Positions 19,490 through 63,560 of a stretch of DNA of 64,000 nt are shown here, in pieces. Each line of letters begins with the position of its first letter. The stretch's first letter is position 1. The notes under the pieces are model-generated. The model ran no database searches and was not told where the DNA came from. It saw only the letters and a program-made list of their open reading frames with translations. A program made the translations under genes and the position numbers. Source of the stretch: Parus major (Eukaryota; Chordata; Aves; Passeriformes; Paridae); assembly GCF_001522545.3 (NCBI RefSeq), contig NC_031792.1:776050-840049 (forward strand), in the 5' to 3' direction.

Positions 19490-20586
19490 TCAAGCCACGG
19501 TCTTCTGGAGATCCTCCAGCAAGGTGAGGAAACGGGCCTTGAGGGTCTCGGTGTAGGGGGTGAGGCGCTCCTTGAAGTCCTGCACCAGGGGCGTCATCTT
19601 CTCCCGCAGGTTGCTGAGATGCTCCACCACCTTGGCCTGGTATTCAGCGGCCTGGGGGATGCCCTTCTCCCGGATCTCCTCCAGCTTCTGGCTCAGCTTC
19701 TGCCGCAGCTCATCGCTGAAGGGGGCCACGTTCTTGCGCAGCTCCTCGACGTGCCCGCGCAGACGGTCCCGCGCCTCCTCGGCCACCGGGGTCAGCTTCT
19801 GCTGCAGCAGCTCCACCTTCTGCTTGCTCAGCTCCTTCAGCTCCTGGGCGAGAGGTGCCAGGCGCTGGCGGTACTGCTCCAGATCTTCCGTCCACTTGGC
19901 AGAGAACTGGTCCAGGAAGGGCTTGATTTTCTCCTTCACCTCCTCCAGGTCCTTGGTCAGCTCCTTGCGCAGGGACTCGGTGTCTTTCAGCCACATCTCC
20001 CGCACCTCTTTGTAGTAGGGGGCCACATCCTCTCTCAGCTTGGCGGCGGCTGCGCCCAGGGTGTCGAGGTTCTCGCCCAGCTTCAGGCTGCGGGAGGGGA
20101 GGGAGGTCACACACGGCGCCCGGGGCCCCCCGCCAGCCCCCCCGCCACACGCCTCCCACTTACTCCAGCTGTTTGCCCACGGTGGAGGCCTCGAACTGGG
20201 CAATGGCTTCCTTGCCGCTGGCCTTCACTGTCTCCAGGTACACATCGAGCATGTCCTTGAGGCGATCCAGGGGTGCCTGGGGCTCATCGTGCTGCCAGAA
20301 GGAGCGGGCCTGGGTGCCTGCGGAGAGAGCCGCGTGTGCTCAGGACGCGCCGCCCGGGGACGGCTCCAGCCCTGCCGGGGACCTGCCCGGCTCGGGAGGA
20401 ACCGAGGAGCCCCTTGGCTGCAGCCCGACTCGCAAAGAGCTTCGGAAAGCGGCGGCTTCCAGCAGCGCTCGCGTCGGGCTCAGCCGCCCCATCCCGCCCG
20501 CGCTGCCCCATCCCGCGGGGACCCGCAGCCCGTCCGGACCTACCCGTCAGGCACAGCAGGGCGAGGGTCAACACCACGGCTCTCAT
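19490..20586 (-). CDS. APOA1: Apolipoprotein A-I
   Basis: The main structural protein of HDL; it activates LCAT and accepts cholesterol from ABCA1. Coding exons: 20544-20586, 20164-20317, 19490-20087, total 795 bases (264 residues, the same as chicken). [18 protein letters not shown] is the signal peptide, then the propeptide RSFWQH, then mature [26 protein letters not shown] and [18 protein letters not shown] are almost the chicken sequence. The last exon carries the 22-residue helical repeats ([40 protein letters not shown]) and ends in [10 protein letters not shown]. Intron phases match APOA4 and APOA5, consistent with descent from one ancestor. A non-coding exon 1 runs from 20759 upwards. 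Confidence 0.99.
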
Positions 20587-20758
20587 CTTCGCGATGGACC
20601 TGCGGGCAGAGCAAGAGAGATGGGCGCGGGGAGCCCCGGCAAATCCGACCCCGGCGGGGGATGAGCCCCCGGCCCGGCTCGAGGGGTCCCCGCCGGGGCG
20701 GCGGGCGAGGGGCACCGCTCCGTCCCGGCGGGTCCTGCGGAGGAGCCCGGGCTCTTAC

Positions 20759-20895
20759 CAGCTCTCTCTGCCGCTGCTGCTCGTCCCGTCTGAGCGGCCG
20801 GGGCTCCGCGGCCGCTATTTATGCCGGAGGGGCAGTTCCGCGGAGATAAGCCAGCGCGGAGAGCGCTCCCGGCGCGCAGGGTTCAAGGATCGCGC
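20759..20895 (-). promoter_or_regulatory. APOA1: APOA1 promoter and non-coding exon 1
   Basis: A CATAAATAG TATA-like box lies at 20815-20823 on the minus strand, the same sequence as in APOA4. The non-coding exon ends at 20759 before GTAAGA. About 60 bases upstream of the TATA box, near 20880-20893, is CCTTGAACCC, reminiscent of the site A nuclear-receptor element of mammalian APOA1. The last point is inference. Confidence 0.55.
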
Positions 20896-20899
20896 AGCA

Positions 20900-21845
20900 T
20901 CGCCGAGCGGAGCGGGCTTGGCAGGGGCGGCGAGCAAACGGGAGCTCCCCGCGGGACGCGCCTCGCCGGCCAAGGAGCTGTTTACGCTCCCGGTGACCCA
21001 GATTCCCGCTGGCCCTGCGGCCTTGCCGGGGCCCCTCGCAGCCCCCAGGGACTGGCCGCCGGCCCAGGGACAAGGTTTATTCCCGCAGGGATTTGGCCTG
21101 CCGTACCCGGACCCCTCGCCTCGGCCGCGGGTCTGTGCCCCGTCCTTCACCGGGCCGCTCACGTCACCCCCTTTTCCCGCTGTGTCCCCAACTCAGAGGT
21201 CCCGGGAGCTGCGCCCCTGCCCGCCCACGGCAGCTCTGGCTGAGAACCGGGGAAAAGCGAAGGCTCAGCCCAGAGCAGGCAGCGGCACTGGCACGGCCAC
21301 CCCAAAACTGCCCTCAGCCGGAGCCAAGCACCATCCCTGGTGCTTCCCTGTCCCTTTGTCACCAGCCCAGGGATGCACCCGAATCAAGCGCACAGGGCTG
21401 AGCACAGGGAGAGAGGGGACAGGGACAGAGGGGGCGCAGGGCTGGCAGTGCCAGGGGGAGGAATGATGCTCCTGTTTCTGGGTGGCACCGGCTCCCTGCA
21501 GCCCCAGCCCGCGGCGCTGGCTCGGCCCCCCAAGGCTATTGCCAGCCCAGGTGCTGCAGGGCGCTGGAGGCACAGGCACAGCTCCCTGCGCCTCCCAGAC
21601 TGTGCCCACCGCTGGCAAAGGCAGCAGACACCGGGCAGGGACTGCTCTGCAGCGCTGCCGTGCCCCAAACCCGCACGGGCTCTGACTGCAGGGGGGCTGC
21701 GAGTGCCGGGGGGGCTTTGGGAAACCCAACAGGGGGGGCTGCTGGAGCCGGGGCAAGTGACAGCCCCAGGGATGGACTGGGGACACAGCAGCTGCCGCCC
21801 CTTGAACTTTGGCGTTGAGCAACAAGGCAAACAAGAGCCCGGGGA
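20900..21845. other. APOA1-SIK3 intergenic interval
   Basis: About 1 kb of GC-rich DNA between the APOA1 promoter and the SIK3 3' end. It probably contains APOA1 upstream control sequence, but I can name no definite site. Open frames here have no family signature. Confidence 0.5.
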
Positions 21846-21861
21846 AGATCATAATCATGGT

Positions 21862-23438
21862 TTTATTTGTTATGATCCCACTGTCCAACTAATTGACTAG
21901 TTGCAAGTGACCCACAAAAAAATGGACTGAAGAATTACTGAAACCTTTTTTTTTTTCCTGTTCGTTTTTAGTCCAACATAAATGAGGAAGAAAAAAAAAA
22001 AATACTTCTGACATTTCCAAAAAACAGAAATAATAGCAAAGTATATTAATATACATTCAACATATACTGCGCGTATTGATTACTACAATACAAAGCCATG
22101 ATAAAAAAAGTGTGATACTGCGGATGGCACGGTGACGCGGCCCTGCGGGCCGGCTGCTGCTGGGGGGGGACTCTCCCAGGATACAGTGTCATGTAAACAA
22201 AAGGAAAATGAACCCAAGGGACAGAGCAAAAGGCTTTCAGCGTTCCCCACCCTCCCCGAGCCCGTGCGCGGCCGGGATGTGCAGCTCCCCTCCTCTCCGA
22301 TTTTCGGCATCGCAGAGCTGTCAGCGTTGTTCTCCCGGAGAAGGGGAGGCCGGGAAGAGGCACGGGGTAAGGATAGCAAAGTCACCTCTGCCGTGCTGGT
22401 TTCACACTTCCTTCTGTGCAAAGTCAGGAGGGCTGGGTCGATGTTTCCTTTAGTTTTAAAAAATATTCCAGAAAAAATGTCAGTAAGAAGGATCTGAGCT
22501 GGAGCTCGTCGAGTCCCAGAGGCAAGGGTGACACCACGTGCTCCTGAGCCCCAGCACGGGGGACCTCCCGCTCTATCCACCACGGAAAGGATGGAAAAGG
22601 GACAAAGAAGAGACCTCTGCACGTCCCAACTGTGTAAGGAGAGTTACCACTGTCGCCACTGGCACGAGAGAAAAACCAGTCACAAGTACAATGTCATTAA
22701 AAGAAATAAAATACTTTGAACAAAAGGTGCAAGTCACAATTCATATAGAACAGAATCTAGTTAAAAATTTCTCTCAAACAGAAATTCCTTTTGCCTTTTA
22801 TTAATAACAATAATAATAAAACAACATTTACCAAAAAAAAAACAATTCCTACGTGATCAGGAGGAAAAGCGAAGGAAACAAAGAAAAATCCATCTGCCCT
22901 ACATTAGCCAGGAAAAGAAAAAACCCCAAGTCGTGGCAGATTTGGAAAGAAAAGGGAAGGGAGGACAGGGTAGGGGTGATCCTGTCAGCACCCCGACACA
23001 CGAGAGGGAACAGAGCAGACAGAGGTGAGACAAGAAGTGGATTGCACCGGGGTGGGGAGGGCCCCCGCCAGCGCTGCCAGGCCCAGACCCCCCAGTGCAG
23101 CGGGACAGAGTGGAAGGAGAGCGTGGCCTCCATCCAGGAGCGGCTCCCGTCCCCTTGGACTGCTCGGGGCAGGCTCAGGGAGGCTCAGCCCCCAGAGCAG
23201 CCCCCGCTGCCGAGGCCGATCCTCCGTGTCGGGCTCAGGGCTCTGGGCGTAGCTGGAGTTACAGGCAAGTGTGGCAGAAATTAAAGAACCCAAAGGAACG
23301 ACACACTGGATGAAGTGAGGATGAGGAAAGGGGCCATGGTATTCCAGTTAGTCAGAAATACTACGGCAATTTGGCGCAATGCTGCTAGATACTGTTGGTT
23401 TAAAATGGACCTTTTCATTTCAAAGCTGTACACAAACC
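21862..23438 (-). other. SIK3: SIK3 3' UTR exon
   Basis: An AT-rich region with minus-strand AATAAA at 22797-22802 and 21862-21867, either of which could end the transcript. On the minus strand an acceptor with a strong pyrimidine tract (ctttctttctcttgcag) ends at 23439, and the coding exon has a good GTGAGT donor at 23609-23614 shortly after the stop. The 3' UTR therefore appears to be mostly a separate exon joined across a 176-base intron (23439-23614). Confidence 0.6.
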
Positions 23439-23624
23439 CTGCAAGAGAAAGAAAGAGAAAGAGGGATGTTAGGGGACACCAGAATGGCACATCTCCTCCC
23501 ACAGCCCTCCAGCATTCCCAGCCCCAGCACTGGAGCAATGGGCAGGGAAGGTGACCCACGGAAGCGAGGCCGTGGAGGCAGCCCAAGGTGTGGTGTGGAC
23601 ACACGGATACTCACTCCCTCCTGG

Positions 23625-55268
<31,644 letters not shown>

Positions 55269-56225
55269 TCAACCACAGCAGGGAATGGGGGGTAGTGTCA
55301 CCCTTCTAACAATTGAGGTATTTATTTATCTGTTTTAAATCAGAAGTGTTCTGTAACGCTACACTAATGGAGTTTAAACAAGTCTAAGTGCTTCCAGTCA
55401 GCTGCTCTCCAGTCTCCAAGATTTTCCCTCCACCTCCCTGGTGTTGGCAGCTCCCAGCTCCTTTGGGCATGGACTGCAGAACCACCAGACTCCAGAGGTG
55501 GAGACACTTCTGTGCTGAGAACTACCTGTCCTCAAGTCCACTGAGCATCCTGTTTCATCCACACACAGACAGTAAGGAAGGGAATCTTTTCTGCAATGGT
55601 GGGATGAACGGGAGAGAAAAGGCAGAGTGTTTCTCCTTGATGGAGAAAACTGCTGAGAGAAAAAGCTGCTCTGCCTGGCAGAGGAACATCTGCCCTGCTG
55701 CTTCTAAATCAAATTTCAGCCTTAAGTATCTTCCTCCCCACCACGGAACACCCCTGCAAGCGAGCAGCTCCAGTCTCAGGATTTGTGGGATGAATTACCA
55801 TCCCCCAGCAGGTTTTCTCGCTCAGAGATGGCTCTCCCTGGGAAAAAAACCGCTTTCACAAATCTCCTGGTTGCTTTGCTGGAGAGCCTACTTTACACAA
55901 GTCCTGCCCAGGAAAGCTGCAGCTGCAAAGGCCTGGGGAAGGGCATGCAAAGCAGCACTGCCACAAAAACCGCTGAGGATGCACAGCCAGAAAGATCTGA
56001 CACAGAAATGCTTGGCTTGTCCCAGACCCCAGAGCTCAGTGGGGACAAGGACAAGTGCTCTGTGCACAGCAGCATGCCAGGACCACGGGCACAACCCCAC
56101 GGGGACACACGACCCAAACACATGTCCCTCTCCTAGTGCCAGCCCCAAGGGCAGGGCTAAGGGATGCTCTCACAGGCACACACGCAGCCAAACAAAGGCG
56201 GCTTTAGATCCTTTAAGGGAATCTT

Positions 56226-56309
56226 TCTTTAAGGGAACAATCTGAAGCACATGAAAATTAAGCCCCATATTTTATGATCAAATCCCTGCCAGAGCAATAA
56301 CCGCCCTGC
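56226..56309. repeat. 84-base direct repeat, copy 1
   Basis: Matches 57803-57886 without gaps at about 73 of 84 positions by eye. Starts tctttaagggaacaatct and ends in ccctgc. Not a CR1 sequence I recognise. Confidence 0.75.
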
Positions 56310-57802
56310 ATGTGAGCAGAACCCAGCAGAATCCCGAAAAGGCGCCCAAGCACAATAAGCTGTTTCTTTCATTTGAAACCTTTAATTCAGAAAGCAGGAA
56401 CGCTTCCAGCCTTCCAAGTCACTGAGCATGCTTCCTCCAGCAGGAGCGGGAGCTGAACGGCAGCCAGGTCTGGCACTCTGCGCTGGGAGCTGCTGGCAGG
56501 AGCGGGGCTGCAGCCCAGGCACGAGGTGAGACGGCAGCAGGGGCTGCCAGGCACCGGGGCTGTGATTAACGGGGTGCCGAGCCCCGGGACCTGCCCAGCG
56601 CGGGACATCCCAGCGCAGCGCTCGGGAGCGGGCTGGGAAAGTTGGGAGAGCCAGAGGGGGATTGGGAAGCACTCTCCACATGCTTTGCACCCAAGGTTTT
56701 CCTGCAAGAACGGGCTTTTGTGAAGCTTGAGCATAAACATACATAAAAGCTAAGAGATGCTTCCTCCAAGAGCAAAGCCAAGATGTCTACCCAGAGACAT
56801 GAGTCATTTTCGGGCCCAAAGACATAAATGAAAATCCACAGATCTGGAGTATTCCTAAGCTCCTTACTCATTCCCAGTTCTATATTTGCTCTAAGGAACT
56901 CTCATTTCCCAGCTAAATTACATGGCTCGAGCTGACACTCTCGGCCAAGTTCAAGGTATGCAGAACATCTGATTGCACCCAAATTGGTCAATAGGGCCAG
57001 ACACAACAGAGCTGAATTCCTCTGGTTTTCCCTGATAACCCGGGGCAGGGAGCTCCAGGCTGCCAGCTCCCCTGTCCCCTTGTGACGCTGTGGGATTTAC
57101 ACGTGGGGAGTGAAACTCCACACCCACAAGACACACAATAGCTGGTTGGGAGCAAAGCCAGACAAACAGCGCTCGGGAGATGTTCTTGAGATGGAGCTCA
57201 TCCCGAGCTCAGCCAAGCAGCCCCAAACCCAAACCCACCCCCAGGAGTTATGGGGAGGAGAGACCTGAAGGGGTTTCTTCCAAATGGTTTCATTCCACAC
57301 AAATGCCTCCAGCAACTGATGCAACATGAAAGGCAAAAGTCTCCAGAAAAATCCTGGGGAAACCACCTTGTGCTCTGGTTTCAGGAAATGCAGAGCTTCC
57401 TCAGGACTGTGCGAGGGTGGAAGTAGGAAATCCCCTCTGCGCCGGGCAGCAGGGACACGCAGGGAATTTCAGGGATGTTCCACCCGGGGCTCTTTGGGTT
57501 CTTTTGGAGAATCAATGTTTTTCCAGAGGGAAGGACTGGTTTAAAGGTTTTCCAGAACAGACCAGGTGGTTTCTCCATTCCTGCATTTCCTGGCTGGCTA
57601 ACATTCTCCCTTTCCTCGGAAGATGATTTGGGATTTCAGCAGAAAAGGGACTGGCTGAGGTCCTTGGGTCGCACCAGCCACACTGACTCCATCTAAAGCT
57701 CAAGGGGTGGCCACAAGGAATTCAGCCCTTTCTTTTATAATTTATTTAGTTATTGGAGATTATAAATCAGAGAAAAACAAGCAAACAAAAGGATCTTTAG
57801 GA

Positions 57803-57886
57803 TCTTTAAGGGAACAATCTAAAGCACATGAAAACTAACCTTCATATTTTATGATAAAATCCTTGCCAGGGCGATAACTGTCCTGC
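57803..57886. repeat. 84-base direct repeat, copy 2
   Basis: Partner of 56226-56309 in the same orientation, about 1.6 kb away. The flanks do not obviously match. Confidence 0.75.
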
Positions 57887-60800
57887 CTCCAAATATAGAC
57901 ATATATAAATGATTTATTATTTATGCAAAAAGAATCAGTTTCAGGTAGTTAAAATAAATCCCAAACCCCAAAATTGTGTGCATTCCCTCATACTTACAAA
58001 CACCACATAAAACAGAGAGGAAGACTAAACATCATTAAGTAAAGCACAAATTCAGGCACAAGTAGAAGAAGAAGAAGAAAACCATGATCTAAATTCTCAA
58101 ACAATGAATTACTCTAAAAAAGGAGTCTGAGAAATTAACTATTCTTTTATCAGAAGTTAATGAAGCTTACAGGCAGGAGGATAAATGCCAAGCCTGGAGC
58201 ATGCATGCTGCTACCAATTAACAAAATGTTCCCGCCACTTGTAAACAGTTCATTTATTCCTTCTTGCATCCAAGTAAAACTTGCCCTAGTAATTTGAAGA
58301 AGGAATTGCTATTTGGGAGAAATGACAAGTTGCTAAAAACAGTTGGTGGAGAGGAGGTAAGGTGTTCAAAGTGACACCTGCAGGTCGCTCTGGAGGCCCT
58401 GCTCTCCGGAGCCCGCCCGTTGTTATTCCAGGTTTTTCCTCTCCTGGTGCACCTCAGCTGAACAGTGCTCTGTAATTCCTGTGATCCTAAAGCAGTGCTG
58501 AGCCTGAGCAGGCCAGGCAAAAGCCTTGTGGGGAGGGGTGGAAATTTCAACCACATGAAAGCAGAAGGGGAATGGAAGGAGGGGTACCGAAACTCTGCAA
58601 GGCGAAAAGGGAGCACACAGTTATCCCTGCTACCAGCACACCCCTGTGCAGCCCACAGCAGGGCAGGGGGGATGGAGGCACACTCAGGCCAAGGCAACAA
58701 GTTGGCTTCAGTGCACCCCAAAATGCTCAGAGATGTGAGCTCCTCTGCCCAGAGCACCATCCACTCATTCCCTTCAGCCCAGCACATGAAACCTTGACAA
58801 TTCCTGCTCTCAGACTCACAGGATTCTCCTAAAGTTCCCAAAGTGAAACATAAACAACATTGTAAAGTCCTATTTTGCTCTGAGATACCAGATTTTCAAA
58901 TCTGGCAGCCACCAGAGCTAAATATGCCAGAGGTGAGGAGCTCTGAAATGAGGCACAAGGCTTGGAACAGGAGAGAGGAGAATATCAACCTGCAGGAGTT
59001 AAAATTTATATGGAAGTCTTGTTTCTCAGCTGAGTGTGGATGATAATCCAGACAGACTTCCTTGAATCCACAGGGCCCTGCCAACAGGAAGGGAAATGAA
59101 TGCTGGGTGCCCAGGCGGATGGGCAGGGAGAGGACAGCCACTGTGCCCTGCACTGCTCCAGCTGCTTGGAAAGGCTCTGAGAGAGAAAGAGGTGGAAGCA
59201 CAGTCTGTTTTCAGTGGAAAGGAGCCATGGGACACTGCTTCCTTTTATTTCTGTGCTGTGAACAAAGGAACAAGCCAGAGACCCTGGCCTGGGCTAATAT
59301 CTCCTCCTTCATGCCATGCATCCTGCTTGGATCTAATTATAATGCAATGATAAATAAAATTTCTTGCATGAGTGATCATTCCATAAAGAAATCTCCTTTT
59401 CCCTTTCAGTTCAGCTGCTTCTGCAGTGGCCTGAGTGCAAATCAGAAAAGCCCTTTTTCCAAAAGGAGCCCATGTGCTCAGTCTGATCAGTGATCACTGT
59501 AAAAGTGTAATTATGGCAGTGGCATTCCTGTAAATCAGCACGGATCTCCTCCATGGAATGGGAGCCAACAGATGGCACCGGCAAACCGACTGCATTGAGA
59601 AAATCAACATGTTTATTTGGGAGCAAGACATTTCCTAGAACTGTCCCAGGGAGTCCTCCTGCCCCAGATTCCTCCTGGAAAACGCTCAGTAAACAGTGCC
59701 TGGGTGTCCCTGCAGCTCGGTCCCGTGTCACCCCAGGGCAGACTGCAGCCACACCGAGAGCTGACACAGACAGGCTCTCTGGAATAAATGAATAAACCTG
59801 GAGGAGGCTCATCCACCCCAATTCCTCCTGCATTTGTGGTTAGCAAAGGAGCCCCCTCCTCTCCGTCCCTGCAGCCTTCCTGCGCTGACAACGTGAGCTG
59901 TCAGAGGGGCTGACAGGGAACAACTCTTCCCAGCTGCTCCTGCCTGCCACAAACACTTGGGAAGCTCGGGAACACGGCCTGTTTGGATTAAGCAGCTGCT
60001 GGAGGGGTAAAAATCACTCCTGTAAGCAGATACCAGAGCTGCACAGGAGAAGTCCAGCAGCAGAGACCAGAATTACAACGGAGAAGGGGGAAAAAGCAGA
60101 GGGATAAGGAAGAACACACTGGAGATCCGTATATGAGGCACACACAGAGGCTCTCAACTGGCATATGGACACACTGCTGCTATAAAAACACAACGTGAAC
60201 TCCAGGCTACTGCAGGTCGTGTCCTCTTCGGGAGCTCAGCTGGGTGGATGTCACTCCACAGCAACGCCCAGCTTCCGTATGGACACTCGGGTGCCACAGG
60301 CACATGTTTCTCAGGCAAGCTGTCAGCACAAGCCTGCTGGTGTGCTTGGGGTCACCAAAAGAGAGCTCTCTCCATGCAAATAGGCAATTTGCACAGCTTT
60401 TAGTCGTAAGAAAGCGCTCGACAAAAAGGAAGCACTGACACTGCCGATTCCCAGACTGCTCTTGGCACGCTGATGGGTAACACAAGGGCATCTCCTCCTC
60501 GGAATTAACTAACCAGCAGAACCTACCTAAGTCAAAGTGATACAGCAAATAAAACTAGGCCAGTCTGCAGCAACATCAGTGGCTTTTGGAGGTGGCACAA
60601 ATGCAAATATTGGCAGCAACTGAAAGCAGGAAACTGTGGACGAAGATGTGCACAGAGAAGCTGCATTTGCTCAGGAAGGAAGTTCTCACCTCGTCCACAT
60701 CCCTCTGCACAATCAATGCAGGGACTTGTGTCTTGCACAAGGTGAAGAAAATACGGATGGTGTTACGAGAAAAGTCAATACATTCAAATCCTCTTGGCCG

Positions 60801-62699
60801 GCTGTGGTGTTAATGCCCGGCTTGTGTGAGCACCACGCTCTGCCGTGACCTTTCCCTGTCCCAGAGGGAACAGCCGGGATTTCAGTGGCCAAAGCACAAA
60901 CCCCACATTCACACCCACGGCTCAGAGAACCAGCTACACCCAGGTAAGAAAATCTCATCATTTCAGGGCATGTCCAGCAGCTGACAAATGTCACAGGACA
61001 GGAAGCTCATCTACAGCACCCCCAAAGATCCATCCCAGCCTTTATCCGCGTTGCATTCCTCCTTTCCCAGTCCTGCGTTGACCCTGCAGCAGCTGCAGCT
61101 TCTCTTTTCTGACAGAAGCCATCAGAAAGGTCCAAGAGGTGAGTGCCCCCCACCCAACACTTGCTGCTCCACAGCAGCAGCCTCAGTGCCAGTTCAATGG
61201 GGACTTAATCCCAAATGCAAATTCGTTCCCATTCTGGAAGCTGCGAGGGATGGCAGGTAAATTCTGTCATGTTCAGCACAACAAGGGAGAAGTAATGTCC
61301 TGCAAGCCACGAGAAAGCTTGGTCACACTGCTAGAGCTCCACTTGTCACACTCACCTAGGTGCCAGGTCCCAAACTCTCCTGGAGAGCTTCTCCTCATTA
61401 TTTCATCACCTGGGGCAACAGCGGGAAACAACAGAGGCTTGGAGTTCCCTGCCCTGGCTGACAGACACTACATCAGAGCATGCTGAACAGCATCAAGGCC
61501 TTTGGGATTGCAGAGAAAGGCACGGGAAAGGGCGCTGGAGATGCCAATTAGATAAACAAACCATCCTGGTGCAAACGGGAGGTGCTGCGAGGGCGAGCTC
61601 CATGAATCATCACCTGGGGCTGCAAACACAGACCCGGGAAGCACAAGGACAGGCCACAGCACTGCACACAGGGCTGGGAATTACCACGTACCCCCCAAAA
61701 CCTGATGGCAGCTCAGCACGGTCCCTGGGCTCCAGGCTGACCAGGACTCAGAGCACCAGGCAGGTCAGCCATCCACAGCTTAAGCACAGGAATCCCTTAA
61801 GCTACACCACATCTACTTCTAGCCCTTATCCTTCTTAATGACAAGATTTCCAGAGCTTTTTAAAGTTCTGGTCAGACACTGCACCTCCTGGTCCCTGCCA
61901 GCGCTGCCTTTTTCTCCTGGGCAATGGCAAGAGATTCCATGGGATTGAGCCGAAGGCAGAGCAAGTCTCAGCAGAGCAGACTGCAGGTAGCCACACCTAA
62001 CCACCTCAAACACAGCACGGGATAGCCACACCATTCCTGTCTGCTGAATTCCACTGGCTTCACACCGTGCCGTGTCTGCGTTCCCACTGACCTCCCTGTC
62101 TTTTCATTTCGCACTCTCTTACAGGAGAAAACCCCTCCAGCCCCAACAGCTTCAGCTGACATTTATGCCAGTAATTTGTTTTTAGTTCAGAAGCCTTGTA
62201 AAATTCCTGTAATGCTTCCCAGATGCAAGGCTGAGAACTTCACAGGAGTCAGAACATGAATTAGAGGTGGTATGGAAAATTATTTATCCTGGTGAGGGAA
62301 GAGAGCAAACCACAGGGACAAATGCCAGCCTACAGTGAGTGCTGCTACCCTGAAACACGTCCACATGTCCATCCACAGAGAGCAGGCACCAAGAGCTGCG
62401 TGCCTGGGAGCTCAGTTCATCAAAGTCCTCCAGAGCTGGATTATAAATGCAGAATATCTAAGAATGAGTATTAAAAATCAGCTCAAGCCAAAGGAAAAGA
62501 GGCTGAGGTAAAAGGCAGGTTGTAAAAGCTCCTGCTTGTGGCATTAGCCGGAATTCTAATGGGATGTAGCAGGACAATGCTGGAAGGAAGGAAGGAATGA
62601 AGGCTGAGCTCTGAGCACGGCTGTGGTGCAGCCCCACGGTCTGCTGACAGTCTGCAGCACTACCTCCATGGCTTCCATGCAAATTAAAAGCACTCTTGG

Positions 62700-62815
62700 C
62701 ACTTACTACACAAAGACTGCACTTGATAATTAAAACCGGTTTGTAAATGCACTTAAACTAGTGCAGGAGCTCATGGAGGTGCATTTAAATCCATGCAAAC
62801 TGGTTAACTAACAAA
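62700..62815. promoter_or_regulatory. AT-rich imperfect palindrome, possible regulatory element
   Basis: aaccggtttgtaaatgcac is followed about 30 bases later by gtgcatttaaatccatgc and aaactggtt, an imperfect inverted repeat around a gagctcatgg centre. It includes a partial octamer (atgcaaa). Functional role unknown. Confidence 0.25.
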
Positions 62816-63254
62816 TGTGATGTGAAAAAGCAGAGCCCGGTCACGTAAGCTCGGCTGTTTGGCCAAGGAGGCTCAGCTCCAGCCTCGGTGACAGCAGATG
62901 GGAACGCTGCAGTTCTGCTCAGGCCTCACTGGACTCCTGCTTGAGCTACAGCTCGGCCTCCCAGCCACCTGCAGACCAGCAAAGCCAAGAGGTGAATCAA
63001 ATTCTGGGAGGACACTTGCCCACTCTGGCCCCCTTCCAGTCCAGGCTGCCCGTTCAAACCACTTGCTTAATTGCTCTCCCCTCAATTCAGGCACTGCAGC
63101 CTAAACATCCCACTAAAACAAATAGAGTCCAGTTTACCAACACCTTGAATACCCATTTGTCAGTATTATTTCAGGAGATGTCAGCTGAACACTGCAACTG
63201 ACCTCCATGCAGGATTCTACCTCCAAACCTCTCCCGAGATTGCCCTTGAATCAT

Positions 63255-63560
63255 TTAAAGAATCCCAGAATCACTGAGGTTGGAAAAGCCCTCTGAGATC
63301 ATCGAGTCCAAGCTGTCCCAATCCCCACCTTGTCACCAGCCCAGAGCACTGAGTGCCACATCCAGTCCTTCCTGGACACCTCCAGGGACACCTCCAGGGA
63401 CTCCACCTCCTCCCTGGGCAGCCCCTGCCAATACCTGTCAGGAATTTGTGGAGAATGAGAGGGTCCCCTCTGAGCCTCCTCTTCTCCAGGCTGAGCCCCC
63501 CCAGCTCCCTCAGCTGCTCCTCCTGCCTTGCTCTCCAGCCTTGGAGAGAGTTGCTTAGCA
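63255..63560 (-). mobile_element. CR1 LINE 3' fragment
   Basis: The best-preserved CR1 copy here: aatcccagaatcactgaggt, tggaaaagccctctgagatc, atcgagtccaagctgtccc, then the internal lariat of the 3' region to about 63560, antisense on the plus strand. A ctccagggacac unit is duplicated inside it (near 63380-63400). Confidence 0.9.

Noticed and set aside
20273..21466. 397-codon plus frame across the APOA1 promoter
   Set aside because: Alanine/arginine/proline-rich product of GC-rich DNA, running through APOA1 exons in antisense.
58254..58841. 195-codon minus frame in SIK3 intron 1
   Set aside because: No acceptor-donor pair or known motif; length is compatible with chance.
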